A stretch of 64,000 bases of DNA from Coturnix japonica (taxonomy: Eukaryota > Chordata > Aves > Galliformes > Phasianidae): assembly GCF_001577835.2 (NCBI RefSeq), contig NC_029516.1, forward strand, positions 119,344,808 through 119,408,807, read 5' to 3'. Shown here piece by piece: positions 1 through 12,600 of this stretch. The position numbers and the translations under genes are program-made. Every line of letters begins with the position of its first letter. Position 1 is the first letter of the stretch. Under the pieces are notes generated by a model that saw only the letters and a list, made by a program, of their open reading frames with translations, was not told the DNA's origin and did not search any database.

Positions 1-3000
1 AAATGAGCTGCAGAAACACAGCATCACATAAAGAGCTCTCATCCACCAGCACTTTTACATGTGACTGTCCAATACTTGAGTTCTGCCTTATTTAAATGTG
101 CACAACAGAACATTTCAGTTCTCCATTTGCCAGCAAGCCTTGCATAGGGTGGTGGACAGGTATCAGTGAGGAAAATATTGACTTTCCAACTCTGGCCTGT
201 TCTCTACTGCAGAGACTACTTCCAACATGTCTACTATGTTTACTATCAAGAAATACTGTCTAGTCTAAGGCCAATGTTCCAGTAATGTTCCCAGACCTGG
301 CTCTTCCATATGTCCAGGCACACAGATTTCTGCTGCTGGCTGTTACTACCAAACTACAGGACCCAAACCAGATTCATGTTAAGCCCTAAAGTGCTGGCAC
401 TTGCTCACTTGGACAGACTCCCAAGTCCTGGCCATCTGTGTATCTGCAGAGGGCCTCCAGTGTAGGTGTAGCAGGAAAATATTTAGCCTTTTACATCCAG
501 CTGGCAAACACACCAGCTCAAGCTCGAGGAAAATCTGACCCTGTTTGCTTAGGGGCCTCCTTCCCTTTAACTTCTTTTTTTTTTTTCTCCAGACATTTTA
601 GAAGTAGCTGCGAGTCAGGGAATGAGGTGTCTAGCAGCTCTATTCCCAGCTCTGACAGAAGACTAAGAGGATGCTGCAAGGCTCTGAGAACAAACGAAAG
701 CAGGGAGTGCTGGATAACAACCTCTCTGGTCCCACACTGTCCTCTGAGGGTGTTGCTTTACTGCACAGCCAGATCAAAGTGAGTGACAAGGCTTCTGCTG
801 TTGTCTCCTGAAAGCTGCTGATCTTGAGAAAGGCACAATTAGTTGAAATGTGAAGCTCAAATAGATATTTCCCCTCTCTATCCTATATCACCTGAACACA
901 CAGTAGTGTGAAGTTACACACTTAGGAGATTCTTTTGTAATCAAGAGCATCCTGAACTGCAGAAAGATCCTGTACTGATATGGGTTTCTTCTCTCTTCTT
1001 GAATGCACGTGCAGTGCTAGTCCTAGGGATGCATGTATAAGCTTTCCTATATGCTTGACATGGACAAAAAGCTTGAGATACCAAAACAGACATTCGCACA
1101 TCAAAAAGCAGACACTGTATCAGTGTGCAATGTGAGACTGGCAATTGTTTTTCTGAATACTAAGCATGGAAAATATCAATTGAAACTGTGCTTACTCAGT
1201 CCCTCTGAAGAAATCAGGTCCTGAGTGCCCTACAGCCAGCACTCAAACTAAATTAAACTTTATATTAGAGTTAATTTGAAAATATGGCTTCAGGTTTGTT
1301 TCTTTTTTCAGATCCCTTTTCAAAATGACCCACTACAGCCTCTTGTGCAAAAAAAAAGCCAAGCCCACAAACCCGCTTACAGTGTGTCTGCCCAAGACAT
1401 GTGCAGCCAGATCTGAGGCTGATGCCACCTGGCAGGCCTCTGCTCACGTTAACTGGGGCCGTGCCAAATCGCACTACTGAAGGGCTTGAGCGTATTGTTT
1501 ACAGGCTGCTGACAAAGGCAAGTTGAATAGCTTGCACGCACCTGGAGACATTTATTTCCACATTCTTTAAAATATGAAAACTGTGTTTCTTATGAGAAAG
1601 GGTCCTTCAGAAAACTCTCATGCCACCCCTTTGCCAGCACTCGAAATAGATATTCCCCAGTATAAACTGCACGATTGCCATTGTTTGAGAAGGGAACCAA
1701 CAGCTCACAGAAGAGAATTTCTTTTGGTCCAAAATGTTTTTAGAATGGTCCATCACTTCTACTTTTGCATTTGTCAAAGGGTTTCTGCTTGTAATCTATG
1801 AAACCAAACAAAAAATGAGGAACAAATCGCACTGTGCTAACAACCACAGGCAACAACTGGCAGCCTCTGCAAACAATACAGTCAGATGAAATCGCTGCTT
1901 TCTGTACCTAAAAGTGCTACAAGGAGCCAGTTCCAACACAATTGTGGCAGCTGATAACTCTTGACCACTTAGACATTTCTACTGGCTCATTTTAGAAATG
2001 GCCACAGAAATTTAAAGGCTGTTAGCAGCACTTTACAAGCAGATGCCACAAGGAAGTAGGGAAGGCATTTTTCCACTTCACTTTTTTCACGTGCCATCTG
2101 CTGAAACTTTAATAAGTACAAAGACAGGTCAACACTTGCACGACTGAATGTTGTGCGTCTGTGTAACCAAGAAACACACTGCACCTGTACAAAACCAACC
2201 TTTAAGGCAACTCAAACATGAACTTCAGCTGCTTACCTGCATCCGTTCCTGTTTTGTCAAAGTCAATGTAACACAAAAGGCTACCGTTGCTTCAAGAGGG
2301 GTCTGTCACCTTGCCAAGTGGTTGCAAAAACAACAGAGGTATTCTAAAGTTTGCAGGGAGGATCCTGTAAAGCCTCGATCCCATTCAACTTAGGAAGCGC
2401 AAACTACATCTCATCAGTTATCCGCCACTGGGCTCTGCTCTGCCTTCCCAAAGCATGAGTGATCAACACCTCCCCGGTCCCTTCACCAAGCGATCCCTGC
2501 ATCTGGTGCCGAATGAGTCAGTGGCAGGAGAAAGCACCAGTATCCCCCAGTTGCTAGGGAACAAGCAGGGAGATCCTGACCTGAATTCCTAGCGCAGGCT
2601 GATGTTGCTCTGGGAGCTTTGCTGGGTCCCTTCCTGGAAAGGCAGGGACGTGCTGACAGGTTGCTCCCAGGTTTGCAGATTCTGCTGGGCAGCATCACAC
2701 AGGGCAATGGACGGCAGCTGAGCTCCTTCTACCACAAAAAGGCACTTGTGAAAATGGGGAAAGCACGAGCAAAAACTGAGGATGCATTTTCTATCTTTTC
2801 TATCTATTCTCTGCCAATTAAGCTTGAAAGTTTTTAATACAGAAATATCTTTGTATCTCTTGTCATTAGAGAAAGTGGAACAACTATGGACACAGCCAAA
2901 GCATTAACGAATGCAACAAGATAATACTGGATATAGAAAACCAAGAAATTAAGGTTATCCCAGACACCTGTGCTACAAAGTATACAGAACAGACAAACTC

Positions 3001-3430
3001 ATAACTGAGAACACGGAACAGAAGCACGTCCAAAGTTGTAAAGATGACACAAGCAATCTGCCTTTTCTGACCCTTTAAATATTTTAAGTTACTGCCATGC
3101 CAGTGCATTAATTACTCTACTTAGCTTGCAGCCTCCTCAGAATGCATTTTCTAAAAGATAAAAAGAGCTGAAATAGACCTGAGGAGCTAAAGGACCTTTG
3201 GGTCCCTTGGATGGGAAATAGCTGACCCCAGTTACCCTTTCTGAGGAAAGAAAATAATGAGTCCTCAGATGCATTATGAGATGCCTTGTGCAGAGCAGAT
3301 TATCAGAAAAAAAGCATCTGTTTGCTTTTTGCTGAATCCGTGCTCTGGGCAGCAAGGATGAGAAAGCAATGCTGAGCATGTCATATGGGTATTTCCACTG
3401 ATGGCTGGAGGCAGCCAGGGGCAGTGAGGA
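1..3430. other. Non-coding stretch, presumed intron
   Basis: Apart from the candidate exon near 0.6-0.8 kb, I see only short chance open frames in either strand. No repeat family is recognised. Confidence 0.5.
593..778 (+). other. Splice-site-bounded candidate exon of unknown function
   Basis: A strong polypyrimidine acceptor (T12 then CTCCAG) precedes 593, and a strong donor (GTGAGT) follows 778. The 186 bases between are open in one frame, symmetric in phase. The translation (SSIPSSDRRLRGCC and so on) is not a family I know. It is on the strand opposite to the expected host gene. It may be a lncRNA exon or chance. Confidence 0.2.
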
Positions 3431-3432
3431 AG

Positions 3433-3514
3433 AATCACAGAATCACAGAATTGTAGGGGTTGGAAGGGACCTCTAGAGATCATTGAGTCCAACCCCCCTG
3501 CCAAAGCAGGACAA
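3433..3514 (-). mobile_element. CR1 LINE, 3' end fragment
   Basis: Reverse-complement CR1 tail: CACAGAATTGTAGGGGTTGG, then CCCCCCTGCCAAAGCAGG. It closely matches the copies near 17.6, 18.6 and 50.9 kb and is cut off after about 80 bases. Confidence 0.9.
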
Positions 3515-3653
3515 GGGGTATCAATGCAAAAGCAATTTCTCCAATTCCAGCCAAATACTTCATCACACTTGAATATATTGCCCTCCAGTAGGGGTTCCCT
3601 CCTTGCTGGAGCATGCCAACACCTGCTTGGTAAGGCATGTGCACTGCATGCAA

Positions 3654-4190
3654 GAATCACAGAATCACAGTCTGAGCAGGAAGGGACCCACTAGGATCAC
3701 GACCAGCTTCTGGCTCCACATAGGACCACTCAAACTCCATACTCTGTGTCTGACAGCGTTGTCCAAATGCCCCCTGGAGTTCACTCAGAGCTGTGCCCAC
3801 CGCCCTGTGGTGTAGCCCCTTTCCCTGACCCCCAGCTGCCCCTCCCCTGGCACAGCTCCATGCCGTTCCCTCGGGCCCTGTCGCTGTCATACAGAGCAGA
3901 GCTCAGCGCTGCCCCTCCGCTCCCTGTGAGGAGCTGCAGCCGCCATCAGGCCTCCATCAGCTCCTCTGCTCTGCGCTGGGCACACCGAGGGGTCTCAGAC
4001 ACACCTCACACACCCTTCCCTACTGCCCTTTCACCATCTTCACAGCCCTTCTTTGCACACTTACAGTTTTCTGTCCTTATGCTGCAGTGCCCAAACCCAC
4101 ACCCTAATGTGCAGCACACCCCAAAAAAGGCCCACCAGAGGCTGCTACATACAGCCTGGTTAAGTGGCCCAACACAGCTCAGGTGATGGC
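3654..4190 (-). mobile_element. CR1 LINE fragment, GC-rich older subfamily
   Basis: Begins with the AGAATCACAGAATCACAG tail and runs about 530 bases through the CR1 text GTGAGGAGCTGCAGCCGCCA. It is GC-richer and more diverged than the other copies. Long open frames in it are shadows of the repeat. Confidence 0.75.
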
Positions 4191-4585
4191 CTCTCAGCTT
4201 GATATCTCTCCCTCACTCATAAAAGTGTGTGTGTTTACCCAGAGAATCAGCCCATTCCTGCAGTAATTACAGCAGCCCAAAAGCAGATGAGCATTACGGT
4301 GCTTCAAATACCTTTCTGAACAAGAGGCAAAGCCCATCACATTGATAGTAAAATTACAGGGTTTTTTGTTCACTTCCCTTGGCCCATCTTTTTTGCAGAA
4401 ATGGGAAGAGCTCGATGTTTAGTCTCGTCACAAAAGCACGGCAATTCCCAAACAACACTGTTATGGATGTCACAACCCTGGCAGCAGCAAAGCTGAATTA
4501 ATCCAGATTTTAAGGAGTCGCAATAAAAAATCATCACAGATAACCCACCAGCATTTGGAAGGAATAAACTGAAAATTCAAGATAG

Positions 4586-4759
4586 GAGGGAAGGGAAGGG
4601 AAGGGAAGGGATAGGGAGAGGGAATGGGAAGGAAGGGAAGGGAAGGGGGAAGGGAAGGAAGGGTAAGGAGAGGGAAGGGGAAGGGAAGGGAAGGGGAAGG
4701 GAAGGGAAGGGAAGGGAAGGGAAGGGAAGGGAAGGGGAAAGGGAAGGAAGGGAAAGAAA
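4586..4759. repeat. Purine microsatellite (GGGAA)n
   Basis: About 170 bases of GGGAA units with GGGAAA, GGAAGG and GGGGAA variants. One strand is all purine apart from a few interruptions. Proline/serine/phenylalanine-rich open frames on the other strand come from this repeat and are not genes. Confidence 0.97.
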
Positions 4760-5729
4760 AATACTCCTGGATTTTTCTGTCTTGTGTCAGGACTGCCATG
4801 TGAGTAGAACCAAAGGAGAGACCTGGCCATGAAGACAGTGTTTCAGGTCAGGGCTTTGTCATTGCCACTAAGTTGCCAGTCATTGTAAGGCCATTCATTT
4901 CTCAGCTGTTTTCAAACACAACAAACATTCTATGAAGACTCAAGAGAAATATTTACATTTCTACTGGTTGGAAAAGGGGCTGTGAATGGTATGTGAAGCA
5001 GAAAACGGGCAGTAAAACAGCAAAAAAATGCCAAATAGTAAAGCAGTTCTGTGTTAGAGCTAGCAAAAGGCTGCAGACAAGAACAGCACTGCTGGAAATG
5101 CTGGCTGAAGTGTGAGCCCAAAATGGCCACACTGCCTCCCTCCAGACTGAGCAGCACAAATGGACAAGCAACAGAATGGCTCTGGGTAGGGTGCAGAAAA
5201 GCCCCCTGTGTTGTTAAAAGCAGACAGACAGATCTTCCTGTTGTCTCAGCCACTCTGGAGCACCTTGGTGTACAGTGTAGTGCAGGACCGAGCAGCTCAA
5301 GCTCAAGCAGATGAAGAGAGCAATGCTGCCAGCTTCACGCCAGTGCTGCTCCCCCCAGCCCTGACATCCTGGCACCATTCACAGAGGCACCTCAACCAAC
5401 ATTTAATAGGAAGAGTCTTACTTTCCCATTCGGTGAGAAGAGGATGACGTGCTCGAAGGCAGCAAACAAATTTCTGCGTGTCCAGGGCTGTCTTGTAAAT
5501 AACGTTTACAAGAGAAATAGTTCAAATTTACTTAGCACAAAAAGTACGGGGCGATGAATTATTCATCAGAGCAGGGGAACAGAAATACTGTCTTCTGTTA
5601 GTCTGGCTATTAGATACTCAGGGAAAATAAAGACAACCAGACTTTCTTAGATGCAATAACTGATCAGCAGCAGTAAGAATTTGTCTGCCAATCTAACTGC
5701 CAGTTACTGGAGAACCTGGGCTTTCAAGA
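4760..5729. other. Non-coding stretch
   Basis: No exon, repeat family or RNA gene is recognised; only short open frames are present. Confidence 0.5.
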
Positions 5730-5883
5730 TCATAGAATCACAAGGTTGGAAAGGACCTACAAGATCATCTAGTCCAACCATCCTCCCATTACCACAAGCC
5801 ACTAAACCATATCTCATAGCTCCTCATCCAGACGCCTCTTGAACACTGCCAGGGACGGCGACTCTGCCACCTCCCTGGGCAAA
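5730..5883 (-). mobile_element. CR1 LINE, 3' end fragment
   Basis: Reverse-complement CR1 tail (AGAATCACAAGGTTGGAAAG, GAACACTGCCAGGGACGG, CACCTCCCTGGGCA). Same subfamily as the copies at 36.4 kb and 61.2 kb. Confidence 0.92.
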
Positions 5884-8800
5884 CGATGAACCACACTTCT
5901 CCCATTTTATCAGGGGAAAAAAAAAAATAAAGCAGATGTATAAGTTAAGAATAAGATTCAGCATTGACTTATTGTACCATAAAGGCGGGCTAGCAGCTGT
6001 GTGCACTTCTTGGATTATAAAAAATCCAAAGCACTGACCTGTAAAGCAGAAATAGCAATAACATCTGCTAGATTTCTGGGCTCTGAAATCACATTCACTG
6101 AAAGCAAGTTTCCAAATGAAAAGCTGGGCACTTCTGTAAAATATCATTTCCTTTTCCAATGAATTGTGTTTCTCTTCAGAAACTTTAATAGCCTAAGTGC
6201 AAAACCACACACATCCCCCTTCAAGTAATGTGGCAAAGTAACAATCTGTGATGGCAGCAGCACAAAGGCAGATATATTGATGCCTTTCAGAATTTGGAAT
6301 ATATCAGCCCGCCCTCCTCGCTTACTCCCTGCTTCTGTTCTTTGTCCTTTTCTATGACAGATCCCTAGCTGTGGTCTTCTCAGCCTTGCAGCGGAGTGAA
6401 CAGAGCTCTATTTACCCTTCTACATGGAGTACCATGGCAGTTTCACAAAGACAGAAACGATGCTGTTTCTCAGGCACTCTGCTTGGCATTTTGGTCTTAT
6501 GTCTAAGTTCTCAGCACTGCAAAAGCTCTTAACACTTCACAAAACTTTCTATGGGGCCAACTTCTGCTCCCTATTACACGACTTCCCAGCAACTTTGTCT
6601 CAGTTGCAAGCAGGTATTTAAAGCTGACCTTGGTCTCATCTTCTTCTTTTCCTCATACACTTGCCAGATGGCTTTATTTAATGTCCTTTCCCTAGACTGG
6701 CCATCTTATCCATCTTAAGATGGATTTTTTTCCTCTACATTTGCCATCTGCTTGTCCAAACAGCGAAACAATAAACTTGTTTTTCAATCTCCGAGCATTG
6801 ATTCATGCTTGCTGTTGACTTGGCACCCAAAATAGTATTGCAGGCAGACAGGCAGGTCTGGACAAGGCTGCACTTGACCAATAGTAATTTTCTCCTTTTT
6901 TGCCTTTGAGGGCTACTACAAAGCTCTAAGAGGGAGCCCAGCACAAAGCCAAGAAAGACAAGCAGTGAGGTGACCTGAAGCATGTGTTCTCAAGGATGGA
7001 AAGTGGGCTGCAGAGTGGCTGTGGCTTGAAAGGAGGATTTGCGGCTCCCGCTATTGGCATCGTGTCGTCTCATACAGGAAAACACTCACATTGTGCAGCA
7101 TCTAATGGCAAAGAATTGCACGTGTATTTCCAAGCGAAGCAAATGCTGAACCAAAAATAAGTAAATAAATAAATAAACTTACTTAGATGCTCTGCACCAT
7201 TTTTTCAGAGACTCTGGGAACTGTCTGTTGCTTTTAGTGAGGAGGTAGAGAGAACAAGGGGAAATAATTTATGTAGATATGTGTCCCATGCACCCACCTT
7301 GCACAGCACCCACCTGAGGGAGGAGGAATGAAAGGCCATCGCCCCTTCTCAGTGCCTAACACAAGATGTTACCGAGCTGCATGAACATGCACATTTTATC
7401 TAACCTTGTTAATTTAAACTCAGAATTTTCCAGAGGATACTCTCTGGACTGCCTGCATGTTTCCAAGCACAACAGCTTCTTGTGTTGGCTGAGTCCTTTG
7501 AATGCTACAAGAATACAATTAAATAATAAGAGCAGTAAAAAGCTTGGTGCTGTTCATACTTGAGATCTTGAATGGCTCTGGACAAATTGGAGCCAAAGCA
7601 ATACATGAAAGAAAAATATTTTCTAATCCTCTCGTTATTACTGTTGCTCCCTCTTAAAGGTATTTTAGGACAGTCAAGACACTCATCTCATGACAAAAAT
7701 ATTCATTTCACTCTTGAATGCCACAAAAGACCAATTGTTTATCCCAACAGTCTAAGTGAATGAAAGCTTAAGAGCTCCTGTTTCACTGTATGCTTTAATT
7801 TGCAGACATACTTGTCCTTTGCTGTTTCTCCTGTGTTTTTGATGACACAGATGACAGCCAAACAGCCTGCTGGCTCTCAGCTCTGCATCGCAAAGTGAAG
7901 CATAAAGGCTGCAGAGCCTCAATCTCTTTGCATTCAGTAAGAAACAACACTACAGAGCTGGTATTTTTTAGTTTACTATGGCTTCCAACCTCAGTTATGA
8001 AACAACAAATTTACCTCACCTGCTCGGTGTCCAATGCTTCTTGAAGCCTAAAGGAAGATTCCCCAATTACTCAGAGATTGTCAAATCAAGCACAATTAGA
8101 CCTGAGCACAACTGAAGAATAAGATGCACAAATTCTTTTCCAGTGCAAATTCCTTCACTACTGAACTGTATTGCACTGCACCACCTGCTCCAGGTCTTAA
8201 TACAACCTGATGCTTTGCGTACCTCGTGTTCAAGGGAGTGGTGCTGAGAAACAGATTGCTTGAAATTCCCAAGCTGCTTTATGTACTTCACGTTAGTGGC
8301 TTGCAACAAGCAGTTTTCTGGTTGTCATCATCATGAATGAGAGCCTGAAAATTCAGTGACAAACTAAGCTGCTTCAGGAAGGTGGAACAAGCAGCCAAAA
8401 ATAACGTGTCAAGGGAAAGCGTAAAACAGCACCAGAGATATAGCACAAGCCAGGCCTGTGTTTGAGAGCTGCACTGGTACAGATGTTAATAGGTGTACTC
8501 AATAAAGGACAAGACCATGCCACCAGCCTGCATATCCATGGAAACCACAAGAGGATCTCCTGGGGAAAGGAGAGGCGAGATGGGGAACAAAGGAGCTTTA
8601 TTTCTTTCTCCTTTTCATTAGGGCTGAATAGCTTTCACATTATATAGTGAGATTATTTAGGTTGGGGCTGTGCCCACCCCAGTGTAACAAAAGAAATGCA
8701 GAAAAAGAACAATATGGATTCATCAGATCCTTCAGTCCCCAGAGGGCAAGGCGAGCCTGCACTGTGGTCCATGTCTCTGCCTGCCCACAGCTACTGTTCC

Positions 8801-11800
8801 ACCTCGGCTAAAGCTGATGCAAACACACCCAGTCACACAACAGATAACCCATTATAATATGCACAGTACGGTACAGTACACAAGCCAGATGCCTGTTGGT
8901 TGGGGCGTGCAAGCTAAAAAAAGGAACAATGGTCTGCTATGCAGCTATCAGGAGAGAGTAGTTAGGTACGAAGTACCACTATGGCTCATTTCCCTTTGTA
9001 TATATAAGTACGTTCTGAATACATTTATGACGGTGTAATTGCATCCGCTTGAGATTGTTAAACCTCAGTCCTTACTGAGTTATAACTACTCATCAAAGTT
9101 CTTTTACTGGCTACGGACAACAACCAGTAAAAAGACGAGCTGTTACTGCACAAGTGATGAAATGACTGGCACCTCTTTATGATGCACAGCACTACCAGCT
9201 GCATCTGCCAGCTGCGCTGCTCTAGCCATCCAAAGGACACCTCCTTGAGTTCCTCCTCCTGCTGCACACCTGAAAGGAGCTGGGCAGAAGCCCCGTTTCT
9301 CTCCATTTTCTTCCAGCTGGCATCACAGCAAGAGGCGACGCTGAGGCTGACACAGAGTGACTTGGCAGCTGGCTACCTGCGTGCTGAGCCGCCTGACAGG
9401 AAGAAAGAAATGGGCACTGTCTGCCCTACTGCTGCATGTGCCATCTGAAGAAGCAGAATGAAAAATGAGTGCAAATAAGACTATTGTTAACAATCTCCTT
9501 TCCTTGTTCTCTTGCACCTGCCGCTGATTTTGGTCTCTTCCATGAGTCTGACAGCCCTTTACCTGTGGTCTGTTCCTCTGGTTTGTTCCCGTTGCAGGCT
9601 CTCACTGGCCTTTGCTGGAGGCAAGAAACAGTGACATCAGGAAGAAAAGGGGAGGGAGAGAAAACAGGCAAAAAAACCAAACCTTAAGAACCCTCAATGG
9701 CATCCAAACACAGCAAAAAAGGAGAAAAGCTCCTTCTCCTTTTTCAGTATCTTTTGTTTCTAATGCTATCTGCAGGATAAAATAAGAAGGGCACGGTCTT
9801 TTTACCAAATGACTCGAAAATCACACAGCAGAGCAAAACAGTTTGCTAATCTGGAACTAATCTTTACATTCTACAGTGCATTTAAGAAAATGGGACTTGC
9901 GCAGTTTTTATTTCTCCAACGCCATTTAAGCCCAGTTTACTTCCTTAGTTGGTTCTGAAAGCCTTGAAATTGACAGCTGAATGCAAACCATTTACAGCCT
10001 CACTTTTACAGCCATATGAAATCAGCACTGATTCATGCAGCACACAATGTCTTCATTTCTCGTTTAACTTCCATTCTGGCTTTCACTGTAAAGCCACCGT
10101 TTTCACCGATATCTTGTTACAGTTGAGATCATTGCAATAGCTGTATTCATTTCCTCCATCACACTCAGCTCCTGGTAACCTCGGTGAAGCTGCCTCCACA
10201 CACCAGAGGCAGGTAATAGCTTCATAGTGAACCTTGATTCTGGCACACTCAGACTCAAGCTTTGACTCAGCAAAGTAAACAGTGCAGCTTTTCCAAGCAG
10301 TTTGCACAAGGTGGTCAGGGCATTCTGATTTCATACTCAACACGCTATCGGACCACCCCCATTCAACACAATTAATGACAGCATTTATGAACTGAAGTGC
10401 TTTCTGCTGCTACCTGACGATCTGTTATGCCTAAGCAAAAAGAAATAGCAGGAAGAGTAGTTAAAATTTGAAGCTCGTTTTAATGAAGCTTTGAAGTAAG
10501 TAGAAAATGGGCACATTCCTATCCCACCTACAACAGCAAATAGCTTATTCTTCCTTACCTTAAGCTATTAAAGCAGACATTGTCTCCAAATCGCTGTACT
10601 GACTCACTGTGGAATTATAATGACACCACAGCAAACTCTTGGGTTGAGCTGATAGGAGCTCTCAGCTTTAGTCCAAATTTGATACTGAAGCAAACAGTTG
10701 ATACCATTACAGTTGATTTGTAAAGTCCAACCTAATTCATTCCTAAAGGGTGGATGGAGAAAACAAAATCACGCAGTCATTTATAAACATTATGACAAAA
10801 ACTGACTAATCTATACGTTGGTCACTTCTATTTTGCATCACGCTTTAAATATGGGCTACTAAAATAACAGCTAATCAGGTTAGAAAAGCTAACAGGAAAT
10901 GAGGCTTTATATTGTGGACATAGAGCTGACAAAATTTACTCCTGTAAGTAGAAGCAGGTGTGGCTGGAAAACCAATGAAATACTTCTCATTAGAATTTGC
11001 AGTTCTTTTAGTGGAGATGGAGCTGGGAAGCCCCCAGGGGAAGCTGCCACATCCACGGTCATTTTGTCCTCTCCAGGCTTCAAGGCCTCAGCCCCACTGC
11101 CAACAACCTTCCAGCTCCAGGGCTGAAGTCTGAACAGCACTGCCCAGGTCCAAAGTCCTCCTGGATCTGACATGAAGATTCACGCTAAGATGTACTTATC
11201 TGTACACGTGGCCTTCTGCTGTAACCCAAAGCAGTGCTGCGATTGCACTACAGTTAGTGGCTTTCATTTAGAACGAGCATGCAGTGCAGCTAAGCCTCTT
11301 ATTAAACCAGATAGCTGAAGAAGCATGAATAAAAATTAGAGAATTAGACTGGTCTAATTGCAAGTAAGCCCCTATATTTATTATCATTGCAATTGAGTTC
11401 AGTTTTACTGAAGTAATGGCTGCAATTCAAAGTATAAAATTCAACACAGCCTCTTTATCCCTTTATCCAAGACGATAACAAGAACAATAGAATCATCACC
11501 TACAGATGCATGGCATGTCCACAGGTCCACAGAAGCAGCTGATGCTACAGGCCAAAAGAGATGTCCCTTAAGATTGCTATCACAAATGCAGATATCTGTA
11601 TATTAAAACATCAGGAGTGGTTCTGCTTCATCACCAGAAATAAACATAAGCTAAAACATACTAAAAATTGCCCATTTTTAACTTAAGTTTTGAGAGTCTG
11701 ACCTTAAGTGAATCCAGATTCACAACCCCACTTCTGATCTTGCAGCAGTTCCTCGTTCTGACTTGGTTTATCTGACTTGGCCAAGCATGGTTTATTTACA

Positions 11801-11913
11801 CACAATACTCCACATTCTCAAATGCCTGTGTAAAAGTGGAAGCAGCAGATCCTCTCTACAAAAATTCTAGTAAGAATTCTCCTCTAGCAAGAATTCATGA
11901 TGACACACCTGTC
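5884..11913. other. Non-coding stretch, presumed intron
   Basis: Six kilobases with no recognisable exon. There is a short (TAAA)n run near 7.16 kb. Open frames are short and lack coding character. Confidence 0.5.
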
Positions 11914-12120
11914 ACAGAATCACAGAATGACCCGGGTTGGAAGGGACCTCAAGGATCATGTAGTTCCAACCCCCCTGCCTGGCAGGGCCACCAAACATAC
12001 ACATTTACTAGATCAGGTTGCCCAGGGCCCCGTCCAACCTGGTCTTGAACACCTCCAAGGACGGGGCATCCACAACCTCCCTGGGCAGCCTGTTCCAGGG
12101 CCGAACCACTCTCCTGTCCA
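11914..12120 (-). mobile_element. CR1 LINE, 3' end fragment (near-identical to 20.3 kb copy)
   Basis: Reverse-complement CR1 tail: GAATGACCCGGGTTGGAAGG, then GACGGGGCATCCACAACCTC. By eye it differs from the copy at 20.33-20.54 kb at only a few positions over about 200 bases. Confidence 0.95.
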
Positions 12121-12354
12121 AAGAATCTCGTGAGCCACAACCATGAGGCCACAGAAAGAAGCCCACCAACAAGACCCAACATACCACAAGAGCTGTAGTA
12201 GCAGGTCCCCTTTCCTATCTTGGTCTCCATCAGTCTTCCACGGGAGTCAGTAGTGCTCTCTACTGCGTTCAGCAGCCCCATTTACCAGACAGGTTACTAT
12301 CACAGGACTCAATGCTGCACTCCCTCAGATATGTAGACAGGGGAAGCAGATACC

Positions 12355-12600
12355 TGTGAAGTTCCCCTATGAGGACAGGCTGAGGGAGTTGGGCTTGTTC
12401 AGCCTGGAGAAGAGAAGGTTGTGGGGTGACCTCATTGCAGCCTTTCAATACCTGAAGGGAACTTACACCCAGGAGGGGAGTAAACTCTTCGAAAGGGCTG
12501 ACAATAGCAGGACACAGGGAAATGGTTTTAAGTTAAAAGAGGGAAGATTTAGGTTGGATGTTAGGGGGAAGTTCTTCACTAGGAGAGTGGTCTCCTTATC
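12355..12600 (+). mobile_element. CR1 LINE fragment lacking its 3' end
   Basis: Sense CR1 text (TGAGGACAGGCTGAGGGAGT, GCCTGGAGAAGAGAAGG, GGAAGTTCTTCACTAGGAGA). It stops before the CR1 3' tail, whereas most CR1 copies are cut at the 5' side. Confidence 0.9.

Noticed and set aside
4470-4830. Two minus-strand open frames rich in Phe, Pro, Ser and Leu
   Set aside because: They are translations of the GGGAA microsatellite, not genes.
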